Source: Armatimonadota bacterium (lineage in GTDB: Bacteria > Armatimonadota > Fimbriimonadia > Fimbriimonadales > Fimbriimonadaceae). Taken from it: a stretch of 64,000 nt of DNA. Made by a program: the position numbers and the translations under genes. The DNA is taken from contig JAFLBD010000001.1 of NCBI GenBank assembly GCA_017303935.1, forward strand, positions 186,001-250,000, in the 5' to 3' direction. How positions within the stretch are numbered: the first letter of the stretch is position 1; each line of letters starts with the position of its first letter. Positions 42,501 through 49,722 of this stretch are shown here, piece after piece. The notes beneath the pieces were generated by a model, which worked only from the letters and a program-made list of their open reading frames with translations, was not told the origin of the DNA and did not search any database.

Positions 42501-43004
42501 GGCTTCCACAACTTCCGGCAGCCGCGCCATGATCGTTTTGTAGTCGGTGGCGAACCATTGAAGGATTGCGCCGCTGCGATACTTTGGAGCCGGACGCTGA
42601 TAAATTCCAAAATTCGCGGAGTTGTTGTTGTCGAAAAGCGCGTTCGCCTGCCCGGTTTTCGTTCCACGAATATAGAACTGTACTTGCGAGCCTTGTGTCC
42701 AAGGTCCGAGGTTCAGTGTCCACCGGGAGTTATTGTTGATGTTTTGCTGAAATGAGAATTCGTATTCTTGTGTAGTCGCCCAGTTATTTGTAGTGACTAC
42801 GGCGAACACTCGCTGACCAGGTTCGATGGGCCAGGTTTCGGTCACCACGTTCAATTGTTGCCAAGGTTCAAGGAACGACCCGCGGTAGGGAAGCGCGCCT
42901 CCGCTTTGCGTCATCCGCGTATTGCCTAGCCAAGATAGAGCATACGTATTCGCGCTACAAAGCACACCACCTAAGGCTAACAACGTTGTGAACCTGAATC
43001 TCAT
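39510..43004 (-). CDS. Secreted GH13 alpha-amylase, multi-domain
   Basis: An 1164-residue exported enzyme: signal peptide (1-22), an N-terminal Ig/starch-binding-like module (about 25-135), GH13 barrel (about 140-560), then several beta-rich modules. Catalytic motifs are intact: region I DLVINH, region II GYRIDAVKH with nucleophile Asp367, region III LFGEIY with Glu410, region IV SHDD with His485-Asp486. The barrel resembles maltogenic/alpha-amylases. The ATG at 43004 is preceded by TATAAT with an 11-nt gap. It should hydrolyse extracellular starch and feed glucan phosphorylase metabolism indirectly. Confidence 0.92.
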   Translation of the reverse strand: MRFRFTTLLALGGVLCSANTYALSWLGNTRMTQSGGALPYRGSFLEPWQQLNVVTETWPIEPGQRVFAVVTTNNWATTQEYEFSFQQNINNNSRWTLNLGPWTQGSQVQFYIRGTKTGQANALFDNNNSANFGIYQRPAPKYRSGAILQWFATDYKTIMARLPEVVEAGYSAIYLPSPVKGGVGGFSAGYDPVDRFDLGDRLQKNTVRTNFGTTQELQELIRVAKRFGLEVYCDLVINHNANRANHPINQYPDMIPEDFHIKSSADTSNTEINFNNESAFTFGMLNHDLVGLADIAPEDGNNTQTGAFTLPAYASNNVWGKPSFVRQPTVPQLYPSNTPVAEDVREFLERWVKWLSGSIGFDGYRIDAVKHMPPGYFGWAPDQAASQGFSKGNLFPNVLSAYSNTYLFGEIYSSNSYELREYAKTGTNLLDFPMFFNLKNVMSSNGFGDLSAALASGYGSDPATGLFYQQGGLSPDLGVTFAQSHDDGPPTSSNLSYAFILGRPGRAKVYYDGNNIQPGNWSNFPKPGRFDALGNGGDTVTKLVNANSRFGRGYTVNRYTTSNCYVFERQVNGRGVMIVGLNSRGDNSSQTVTFNSGFTPGVILEDLSGQRPNVTVGASGSVTLTIPSNYSATEANNGKGYVMYAPKTPKPVTGSGVTAFQQIGTRMTPVAFGTNSMPAGQYSTSRSFSSATVTSNTLTLRLRVDSASGAVVRINNGMALPGKPPLSNTPEGLSDGCIPMDNLGGGVFEIPNMDISALPDGLNLFKIRAYADTGSDPGAFTDFNTFIYINRGLGTKVVINGDLAEFPSSPLSTQFRNPSSNSNRIDGLYALNDDRYVYLGLAGRVDGNEGLVNGMGLAIDIDGSGTGVRDLSTLNDDSGPATRLISNTRITLPPGMAADYMVGAFRNSSMEQVPEAPFAGGLVTPFTFGAQAGLYKINSSNLRVLNPLSASLVTDIRANKTDPAKGVEIAIPIRTLFSGTLTSGTGMNLVAWLGSTGESNSFLASTDPLRGTLGGRPAPSAWLSNQFLPSQSNIANDPGTSAVSLLSSARFNLSFATASTAFGLSASTPVLDANSGQYSMSVVLTNIGASSITGPISLRMSLPSGVVLVNKTDSSLTSAGKVYQTASVPSVAAGATVRFDLKFTAPNAAAITPTYEVMTGPGVL

Positions 43005-43015
43005 GAGGTAACTGG

Positions 43016-43021
43016 ATTATA
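43016..43021 (-). promoter_or_regulatory. -10 element upstream of amylase
   Basis: TATAAT on the minus strand, 11 nt before the amylase ATG, with a TTGCTC at 19-nt spacing as a weak -35. Confidence 0.5.
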
Positions 43022-43096
43022 TTAGAAGACTTAGCAATTTGAGCAATGTTCCCACAGGTTCTCGTGCAAAACCCGTACCAGATCGGCTCAAAAAGA

Positions 43097-43126
43097 GAAT
43101 CACCCAGCAATATTGCTGGGTGATTC
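43097..43126 (-). terminator. Rho-independent terminator after small secreted gene
   Basis: A 30-nt palindrome: GAATCACCCAGCAA and TTGCTGGGTGATTC, central TA. On the minus strand it is followed by TCTCTTTTT, a good U-tract, 24 nt after the stop of the 43150 gene. Confidence 0.88.
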
Positions 43127-43149
43127 AGGAGTTTGGTTGCCGTACTGAA

Positions 43150-43713
43150 TTAGTTGCCGGCGCCTGGATTGGATGGCAGTGCGCGAACAGCCAAATTGCC
43201 TCGCATCACGTTGCCGCCGAATTCAAACACGACTTCTGGAGTGGTGCTGTTTTGTCGTGGCACCACGAATCGTACTCGGATGGTATCGCGTGGATGTTCT
43301 GCTGGTGGCTCGACACCTTGAGTTGGATTCCACTTGTCTTCGACACGGACATCTGCTCGGCCTTGGATTTCGCGCCGGCCTTGAGGAGTCATCCGAGTCA
43401 AAACGGCTCTTCCACCGAACTCGCAAACGGTGCCAGCGGCATTTACGCCCAGAAATTCTGGCCGCTCAAAAACGATTTTGATGCGGTCATTGGCATTCTC
43501 CGCAACGGTGTTGAAGGAAAATCGGCCAACGTTCACGACGGTGTTGTCAGGATTTCGCTTCTTGCCGACTTCATAGTTGAATTCAGCGCGCTTGTTAGCT
43601 TGGTTGACTGCGACTCCCTGTCCAAATGAAACGACATAGACTGGCGACTGTGCGATTGCGGTTGCTCCCAAACCTACAGCCAAAATAGTCAAACTCTTAT
43701 TCAATAACTTCAT
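43150..43713 (-). CDS. Small secreted protein of unknown function
   Basis: Unrecognised. The ATG at 43713 gives 187 residues with a clear signal peptide (MKLLNKSLTILAVGLGATAI, cleavage near AQ) and GGAG upstream. The mature part is beta-rich (VQNRTVV-like strands such as DTIRVRFVVPRQN and PEVVFEFGGNVMRG) with two Cys. It follows another small secreted gene by 90 nt and ends in a strong terminator, so the two may be one unit. Confidence 0.72.
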   Translation of the reverse strand: MKLLNKSLTILAVGLGATAIAQSPVYVVSFGQGVAVNQANKRAEFNYEVGKKRNPDNTVVNVGRFSFNTVAENANDRIKIVFERPEFLGVNAAGTVCEFGGRAVLTRMTPQGRREIQGRADVRVEDKWNPTQGVEPPAEHPRDTIRVRFVVPRQNSTTPEVVFEFGGNVMRGNLAVRALPSNPGAGN

Positions 43714-43803
43714 TGTTTTCACTCCGTCAGGGCCAAAACAAAGTTGACCCGTCTCAATTTGCATTGACGACGGATCAACCGAAGTGTTCAATAATCGCGC
43801 TTT

Positions 43804-44400
43804 TTAACTAGGCGAAGGCGTGGCGCGAACCCGTTTGGTCTTGGTTTCGGTTCGGAAATTCACATTTCCGCGTGTCAGCCCACCATTAAAAAGCCACGGT
43901 GTTGTTCCTGGTGGAGCAAAGCTAACGTTGAGCATGTCGGTGGCTTCAGACGTCCCGTCCGTTATCGTGATCGTCATGATTCCCTCTTTGCGGGTTTCGG
44001 TTACCGTCGGCTTACCTCTTCCTCGCATGCCTTCCGTAGGAGTGGGCAGCGTCACGATTCGATTCGTCCAGACGCCATTGCCGGACATCACGAGCACACC
44101 GTTTTGAATTGAGAGTTCAGTGGCTCGCCGAAGTTCCATCTTGTTTCGATTGGTGGACGTTCCCCATTCGATGGTGAAACGCCCTTCCCGAGACTTGGTC
44201 ACATCGCCTTCAGTCCTCACAGATGCAGAAATACCAAATGTAGCGAGAAGGTTCTCGCCGCCCAGCGCCGCGCCTGAGCCATTTGCTGTCGAGTTCGTTA
44301 GCGTGATTGTGTTTCCACCGGTTGAGGGTGGATTTTCAGCGGCGTGCGCACTGACCATTAACCCGACTGTGAGAACTTGAAAAGCCAAAAATTTTGTCAA
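43804..44400 (-). CDS. Small secreted protein of unknown function
   Basis: Unrecognised. TTG start at 44400 with AGGAGG about 10 nt upstream; 198 residues. Signal peptide MTKFLAFQVLTVGLMVSAHA, then a Thr/Ser/Asn-rich beta-type body with repeats of TxTxT pattern and a basic end (KTKRVRATPSPS). No catalytic motif. It resembles a surface or periplasmic structural protein. Confidence 0.68.
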   Translation of the reverse strand: MTKFLAFQVLTVGLMVSAHAAENPPSTGGNTITLTNSTANGSGAALGGENLLATFGISASVRTEGDVTKSREGRFTIEWGTSTNRNKMELRRATELSIQNGVLVMSGNGVWTNRIVTLPTPTEGMRGRGKPTVTETRKEGIMTITITDGTSEATDMLNVSFAPPGTTPWLFNGGLTRGNVNFRTETKTKRVRATPSPS

Positions 44401-44473
44401 AACTAGAAAGAACCTCCTGCACCCAAATGCTGGGCACGACAGTCAGATTCCGTGGATTTCCAAGCGATCGAAT

Positions 44474-44513
44474 GATAGGATTACGGGTTATTGGCAACGC
44501 CCGCAATCCTATC
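44474..44513 (-). terminator. Hairpin after sugar-isomerase gene
   Basis: GATAGGATT pairs with AATCCTATC (9 bp) with an inner CGGG/CCCG helix, 11 nt downstream of the isomerase stop on the minus strand. The following U-tract is poor. Confidence 0.5.
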
Positions 44514-44524
44514 AACGGCAAAGA

Positions 44525-45607
44525 TCACTGCACTTTGCTGAGTTCTGACTTCAAAACGTTGATCGCGTCGATATTTTCTGGATCAACGTCGTTGAGGGCG
44601 GCAAGGTAGATCGAAACAAAATCACCGAGTACTGCCGCATCTAGCATCCGCTCCAGCAAGCTGTTTCCTTTTGCTTGAACGGTTGTAAACGGGCAGATTT
44701 TCTCTACGATCGATGCTGTAACAGCGAACCGTTTCTTCATTTTGTTGGACTCGGTTCCGTCCTCGATCAAGATTCCGGTGTATGCGCCAACGCTTTGTCG
44801 ATCGGCTTGGACCCAACCCAAAATCTCGTTGTGATTGAGTTCCGGGAAGGTGTTGTTGAGCACCAGGTTCTTTGAATTCTCGTTGATCTGGCCCTTCCAC
44901 CGGTTCGCGACAAGCCCCTGCCATCCACCCAGGCCGTAGAGCACGCCGAATTTTCCGTACAACTGCACGGCCAGCTGCTTAGCCTCGTTGGAATCGTGCG
45001 GCACTTCGATAGTCCATTCTTGGATTCGCGTTTCAAGATGCTTGGCAAGTGCCTCAACGTTCTGCTTAGGGAGCAAGCCCATCGAGCTACAAGCGATGAT
45101 GACCGGCATGAGCATCCATCCGAGGGCAGTACGAGGCGGTTGTCCCGCCGGAATCAAGATGACGGTGTTGCCGTCCGCCTGTGCGAGCTCGGCGAGTTTT
45201 CCTCCGCTCGTGACGCAGATGATCTTGGCGCCTTTGCCCTTTGCGTCGGCATAAGCGGAGAGTGTTTCCTCTGTATTCCCAGAGTAACTGCAGGCGAAAA
45301 CAAGCGTGTTGTTAGCTGCTCCAGCGTAAGCTGGAAGGTGGTAGTCGCGGTTGACGAGGAAAGGTACGGACCCCGACTCCTCGAAAAGTGCTTTGACGAA
45401 ATCCCCGCCAGCTGCAGATCCACCAAGACCGGTCAAAACGACGAGCCCTGGGTTTTCGGAATCTGCTGGAAGATCTGAGTTCAAAGCGATTTCGGTTGCT
45501 TTTCGAACTTGGTTTGGGAAATCCGCAAACAAGGCATACATGCCTTTTGGATCGTTGCGAAGGACGAATTCGCGAGAATTAAGCTGTGCGGCCAGTTCCA
45601 TGGCCAT
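44525..45607 (-). CDS. Bifunctional phosphoglucose/phosphomannose isomerase-type SIS protein
   Basis: A 360-residue SIS-domain sugar phosphate isomerase. Substrate loops GLGGSAAGGDFVKAL and ACSYSGNTEETLSAY in the N-terminal SIS domain, PAGQPPRTALGWMLMPV bridging, and LPELNHNEILGW and NSLLERM in the C-terminal half match the bifunctional Pgi/Pmi family (TIGR02128). It probably interconverts glucose-6-P or mannose-6-P and fructose-6-P. It starts 5 nt after ssb, an uncommon partner. Confidence 0.85.
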   Translation of the reverse strand: MAMELAAQLNSREFVLRNDPKGMYALFADFPNQVRKATEIALNSDLPADSENPGLVVLTGLGGSAAGGDFVKALFEESGSVPFLVNRDYHLPAYAGAANNTLVFACSYSGNTEETLSAYADAKGKGAKIICVTSGGKLAELAQADGNTVILIPAGQPPRTALGWMLMPVIIACSSMGLLPKQNVEALAKHLETRIQEWTIEVPHDSNEAKQLAVQLYGKFGVLYGLGGWQGLVANRWKGQINENSKNLVLNNTFPELNHNEILGWVQADRQSVGAYTGILIEDGTESNKMKKRFAVTASIVEKICPFTTVQAKGNSLLERMLDAAVLGDFVSIYLAALNDVDPENIDAINVLKSELSKVQ

Positions 45608-45612
45608 ACAGC

Positions 45613-46020
45613 TTACTCGTCTGCGAATGGATCGTACTCGGCGTCAGACGGCACGGATTTGCCACCGGCGGCGCCAGATGCTGGTGCACCAGCATCATCT
45701 CGAGGTCGATCGAGCCCTTGAACATTGTCCGCGACAATTTCGACAACTTCGCGATTCGTGCCGTCGCTCGCGGTGTACTTTCGGGCAGAGAGTCTGCCGT
45801 CAACCGCAACCAATCGCCCCTTTGCAAGGTAATTGGCGACGTATTCAGCGGTCTTGTCCCAGCAATTGACTCGGAAAAAGTCTGCGTCTGGAGAACCGTC
45901 TGAAGGCTTCACGCGCTTGTTGACTGCAATCGAGAAATCGCAAACCGATTTGCCCGAAGTCGTCTGTCGCAATTCTGGATCGCGGGTGAGACGGCCGACA
46001 AGAACAACTCTGTTGATCAT
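45613..46020 (-). CDS. ssb: Single-stranded DNA-binding protein
   Basis: A 135-residue OB-fold protein: MINRVVLVGRLTRDPELR, WDKTAEYVANYLAKG and LVAVDGRLSARKY. The short C-terminal tail ends YDPFADE rather than the usual extreme C-terminal acidic-DIPF peptide, so the Phe is displaced from the end. It starts 16 nt after rpsF, the standard pairing. Confidence 0.95.
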   Translation of the reverse strand: MINRVVLVGRLTRDPELRQTTSGKSVCDFSIAVNKRVKPSDGSPDADFFRVNCWDKTAEYVANYLAKGRLVAVDGRLSARKYTASDGTNREVVEIVADNVQGLDRPRDDAGAPASGAAGGKSVPSDAEYDPFADE

Positions 46021-46036
46021 TGATTTACCGGAGGGA

Positions 46037-46330
46037 TTAGTCTTCGAGTCGAAGGATCATGTGACGAATGATGTCGTCACTGTTTCGCATTTGTCGCTTG
46101 AGTTCGGCAGGGGCTTCGGTGCCCGATTCGAAGTTCATCAAGACATAGTTGGCTTCCTTGTGATTGCCAATCATGTAAGCGAGCTTGCGCTTTTCCCACT
46201 TGCCGGCACTTTCGACTTTGCCGCCGTGAGTCTCAACAACACCTTTAAATCGATCAGCGATCTGCTGAACTTCAGGATCGGTCAGCCCTGCGGCGACCAA
46301 AAACATGGTTTCGTACTTTCGTGTATTCAT
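46037..46330 (-). CDS. rpsF: Ribosomal protein S6
   Basis: A 97-residue 30S protein: MNTRKYETMFLVAAG, VESAGKWEKRKLAYMI and YVLMNFESGTEAPAELKRQM. First gene of rpsF-ssb-isomerase. The usual rpsR and rplI genes do not follow ssb. GGCCATAGGG lies just upstream of the ATG. Confidence 0.97.
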   Translation of the reverse strand: MNTRKYETMFLVAAGLTDPEVQQIADRFKGVVETHGGKVESAGKWEKRKLAYMIGNHKEANYVLMNFESGTEAPAELKRQMRNSDDIIRHMILRLED

Positions 46331-46535
46331 CTACCCTATGGCCTCATTCAGCCCAAGGCACGCCCTGGGCAGAGTAGGAATCTGACAGGATACCCGAAAA
46401 AATCTCGCAGAAAGGTTCAAAAATTGCGCGCCTCGCACTACCACTCCTGAGAAATTTGGCGTATTCTGTTTATCACACCTGGTCTGGCACTTTGCTTGTC
46501 ATGTGGGAATCAATACATTTCTTAGGAGTGGAATA

Positions 46536-48869
46536 ATGAACAAAACATTAAAACTGGGCTTCGCATCCCTTGGGATTGCTGGCCTTGCGGCGGCCTCAAT
46601 GGCAGCCCAAACATTTACGATCACCGGGCTCAACACCGGTGGCCTTCCAGGAGATCCAGATAACGGGACTACGACTCAAGCTGCAGTTGGAGCTACATTC
46701 AACGTCGGTACGATCTCAGTAGCTTCCGGGGCTGCGACATCTCTTATTGCTGGCACCTATTCTTCTGAAGCAAGCGTTGGCGTTTCCAACAGCGGTTACC
46801 CAGGCTATTTCTCGTACTTCTCGCCATTCCCTGGCACAACGTACGTGACAACAACGACTGTTAATCCTGCTCCAGCCCTGAACGGTACTATGGTTGGCAT
46901 GCCGATGGTCGCTGGCACGACCTACACCTTCGAAGGTATCGAAACCTACGATGATGGCGTCGGCGCAGACTCATCGATTGATTCGTTGACGTTCACGATC
47001 AATGACGGTACGGCACCAGTACCTCCAACGTTCGGCACGCTCGCGATGACTTTCAATATTCCAGGGCCCGTGAACAGTATGGACGTCGTGGACGACCCAG
47101 ACAACATTGTTCTTTCTGGCTTCACCAATGCATCTGCATTCATCGTGAACGCTCAGGTGAAGGTCAACAGCGGTTCGTTCAGCAACACCGCCACCACATC
47201 GTGGCCATCAGAAGCTAGCTTCCGATTGGTATGCGACGCGTTCCCAACAAGCAACTTGAACGTTGCTCCGTTTGCAGGTTTCGTTTCGCCAGTGCCGACG
47301 CTCGTGCTCACCGCTCCTGGTATCCCACGCGCAGTCACTGCAACCGGAACTTTGTTGGGTGCTGCTGTTCCTGCTGCTGCTAACTGGACGGCACAGTCGT
47401 ACGAATCGTTTGACGACGTTGCAGATTCAGCAGACGCCGCCGTGTCCAACGTGAACTTCCAGCTGACTGGCTTGTCCGCAGCGGCATTCCACACGATTCC
47501 TGGCACAAAGGATGCTGTAGGTAGCCTCGGCGACCCTGCAAACGCATCTGGAACGCTCGGAACAGTTGGCACAAGCTACATCTTGGGTTCTCAGGCAGTG
47601 CTGTCTGGTGGAACGCTTGATTTCGTCGCTGCCGAATCGTTCGGTACTGAAGCCCGAATTCGACTCCGAAACTCGGCCTATCCATTCTTCAACTGCGACT
47701 TCCCATTGGCGACTTCGTCGACGATTGGCGCACTCAGCGGATTGGTGAACACGTACGGTCTGGCTCCACAAACATCGGGTGCGGGTGCACCAAATGGTGT
47801 TCAGCCAGCCAACGCGGGTTCTGCTTACAACATGGCAGGTTTGTCGATTCCATCCGGTTCAACTTGGACCTATGAAATCTACGAATCCTACGATGACGTT
47901 GCAGGCGCAGACGAAACCTTGTCGAACATCTCGTTTGGCTTGATCGCTGGCCCAGCATACGTTCCAGTAGCTCCTCCAACAGCAACTGACCTCGGCGACA
48001 TCAACTCGGATACAGCTTCGGAAGCTACTCCGCTTTCGTTCGCTACTGGTACTGATTCGGTTAAGTGGTACAAGTTCACCCTGTCTGGTTCGGTCGCTTC
48101 GGATACTTCGAACTTCCTGGACATCTGGACTACCGCTGGTGGAAACGATGACTCGGAACTCGCACTGTTCGACTCGGCTGGCCGAATGCTCGTGACTGAC
48201 GACGACGATGATGATGGATTCCTCAGCCTCTTGTCGGTTGGTAACGCAGCTGCACCTCGCGCTGCAAACGGCGTAGGTACTCCGTTCCGCGGTCGAGACC
48301 TTGATGGAATGGCTGCAGGTACGTACTACCTCGCTACAGCTGGATACAACGCCGCGTTCGCGAATGGATTCTCGGCAACCACGACCTCGTCAGAGTTCGG
48401 TGGATTCATCGTTAACTTCCGAACGAACCTGCCAGTATCGGGCTACACAGTTGCTGGTAACTTGGAACTCCAAGACACCCTCAACGGTCTCGGCAACGAA
48501 ACCATCGCATGGACTGCAACCAACGGCGTTGTTAACGCAAGCGGTTCGGTAACAGTCGACGGCGACATGGGTGGTGGCTACAGCATCAACCTTCCAAGCT
48601 CGATGACTGGTTCGGTAACCCTGAAGTTCAAGGGCGGCACATTCTTGGCCAAGACTATCTCCTTCACTGGCGGTAGCAACTTGACCGGACAAGATGCCAG
48701 CTGCATGAACGGCGACATCGATCAAGATGGCGAAGTTGGATCAACCGACTTCGACGCAGTGGTTGCTAACTTTGGCAACACTGGTCCAGAAGACTGCGAC
48801 AACGACGGTGAAGTAGGCGCAAGCGACTTCGACATCGTAGTTGCCAACTTCGGCGAAGGCGACAACTAA
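46536..48869 (+). CDS. Large exported protein with three ~140-residue repeats, PPC-like domain and dockerin-like end
   Basis: A 777-residue exported protein. Signal peptide (MNKTLKLGFASLGIAGLAAA, cut near MAA). Three tandem repeats follow (about 25-460), each ending in a E-x-(S/T)-(Y/F)-DD motif: IETYDDGVGAD, YESFDDVADSAD and YESYDDVAGAD. Next comes a pre-peptidase C-terminal-like module rich in Asp (VTDDDDDDGFLS), a beta sandwich, and a dockerin-like pair of EF-hand loops (DIDQDGEVGSTDFD and DCDNDGEVGASDFD). ATG at 46536 with AGGAG upstream. No cohesin is seen, so these loops may anchor or stabilise rather than dock. Surface protein of unknown role. Confidence 0.83.
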   Translation: MNKTLKLGFASLGIAGLAAASMAAQTFTITGLNTGGLPGDPDNGTTTQAAVGATFNVGTISVASGAATSLIAGTYSSEASVGVSNSGYPGYFSYFSPFPGTTYVTTTTVNPAPALNGTMVGMPMVAGTTYTFEGIETYDDGVGADSSIDSLTFTINDGTAPVPPTFGTLAMTFNIPGPVNSMDVVDDPDNIVLSGFTNASAFIVNAQVKVNSGSFSNTATTSWPSEASFRLVCDAFPTSNLNVAPFAGFVSPVPTLVLTAPGIPRAVTATGTLLGAAVPAAANWTAQSYESFDDVADSADAAVSNVNFQLTGLSAAAFHTIPGTKDAVGSLGDPANASGTLGTVGTSYILGSQAVLSGGTLDFVAAESFGTEARIRLRNSAYPFFNCDFPLATSSTIGALSGLVNTYGLAPQTSGAGAPNGVQPANAGSAYNMAGLSIPSGSTWTYEIYESYDDVAGADETLSNISFGLIAGPAYVPVAPPTATDLGDINSDTASEATPLSFATGTDSVKWYKFTLSGSVASDTSNFLDIWTTAGGNDDSELALFDSAGRMLVTDDDDDDGFLSLLSVGNAAAPRAANGVGTPFRGRDLDGMAAGTYYLATAGYNAAFANGFSATTTSSEFGGFIVNFRTNLPVSGYTVAGNLELQDTLNGLGNETIAWTATNGVVNASGSVTVDGDMGGGYSINLPSSMTGSVTLKFKGGTFLAKTISFTGGSNLTGQDASCMNGDIDQDGEVGSTDFDAVVANFGNTGPEDCDNDGEVGASDFDIVVANFGEGDN

Positions 48870-48887
48870 GAACTAACTTAGTCAAGC

Positions 48888-48923
48888 AAAAAGCGGCCCG
48901 CTCATTCGAGCGGGCCGCTTTTT
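48888..48923. terminator. Bidirectional terminator between dockerin and HD genes
   Basis: AAAAAGCGGCCCGCTC and GAGCGGGCCGCTTTTT around loop ATTC, with A-tract left and long T-tract right. Strong terminator for the plus-strand gene and usable for the minus-strand HD gene. Confidence 0.92.
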
Positions 48924-48937
48924 TTTAGTTTCGAATG

Positions 48938-49627
48938 CTACTCGACCAGCGTGCCATTGACGCTCAGGCTGAACTTGCGACCCATCGTGTCAGCCGCCTT
49001 GCGGCACATCACCATGCGCGTCAAGAAGATCTCGAAATACTCCATCACTGTTGCAAACGTGGTGTCGATTTCGAGCGTGAGTTGGATCACCTTGTTATCA
49101 TCCAAAAACTCGACCTTGCTTTTTTGTACAGCCGCATTCACTCGGTCGTGGATATCGTACGTTTCCAGAATCGGGTTTTGAACTCGGGAATAATGCACGT
49201 CGCTCTTGTCGGCGATGATCAGAGCAGATGACATCAAGCTGATTGGAGTACCGACAAGCTCTTCGTGATTTCCGATCGCGCCTAAAATCGGAGCAATCTC
49301 AGCGGTAGGCATCCCCATTTCATCGAGAATCCGATAAGCGACTCCAGCACCACTGATCGGGTGGTCGATTCGATTGATGACGTTTCCGATATCGTGCAAA
49401 TAGGCTGCGATCTGGCCCAATTCAGCTTCTCGCGTGCTCACCCCGATCCCGTCGAGCAAGAAACGAGTGATGGTGGAAACGATGCCAGCATGCCGATGGC
49501 CGTGCTCGGTGTATCCCATCGCGCGCATGACGTTATTCGCGCCCTCAATCAAGGTTTGCACCTTCGGGTTCGCCTTGACGTCTCGCAGGCGGATTTCGCG
49601 AGCTTCACCCAATTCAATTTCGCTCAT
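48938..49627 (-). CDS. HD-domain metal-dependent phosphohydrolase
   Basis: A 229-residue HD-superfamily protein with metal ligands in GHRHAGIV, AAYLHDIGN (HD), GNHEELVG and ADKSDVH. A basic beta-rich C-terminal part follows. HD proteins hydrolyse nucleotides or cyclic nucleotides; the substrate is unknown. TACATT lies 6 nt before the ATG at 49627 with no Shine-Dalgarno. Confidence 0.85.
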   Translation of the reverse strand: MSEIELGEAREIRLRDVKANPKVQTLIEGANNVMRAMGYTEHGHRHAGIVSTITRFLLDGIGVSTREAELGQIAAYLHDIGNVINRIDHPISGAGVAYRILDEMGMPTAEIAPILGAIGNHEELVGTPISLMSSALIIADKSDVHYSRVQNPILETYDIHDRVNAAVQKSKVEFLDDNKVIQLTLEIDTTFATVMEYFEIFLTRMVMCRKAADTMGRKFSLSVNGTLVE

Positions 49628-49633
49628 AGCTCT

Positions 49634-49639
49634 AATGTA
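49634..49639 (-). promoter_or_regulatory. -10 element of probable leaderless HD-protein mRNA
   Basis: TACATT on the minus strand, 6 nt (AGAGCT) before the ATG at 49627. Confidence 0.4.
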
Positions 49640-49663
49640 ACCCTAAAAGGGCATGCACAAAAA

Positions 49664-49694
49664 TGCCCCCAACAAAATGAAGGTGTTGGGGGCA
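49664..49694 (-). terminator. Rho-independent terminator after gdhA
   Basis: TGCCCCCAAC and GTTGGGGGCA form a 10-bp stem; on the minus strand it is followed by TTTTTGTG. It ends the mre-gdhA run. Confidence 0.85.
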
Positions 49695-49722
49695 GTTGCG
49701 GAACTCGAAACCCAGGGGGTTC

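Noticed and set aside
46700-48700. PEP-CTERM or LPXTG anchor in the exported dockerin-bearing protein
   Set aside because: No terminal hydrophobic helix or sorting motif; the protein ends after the dockerin-like loops.
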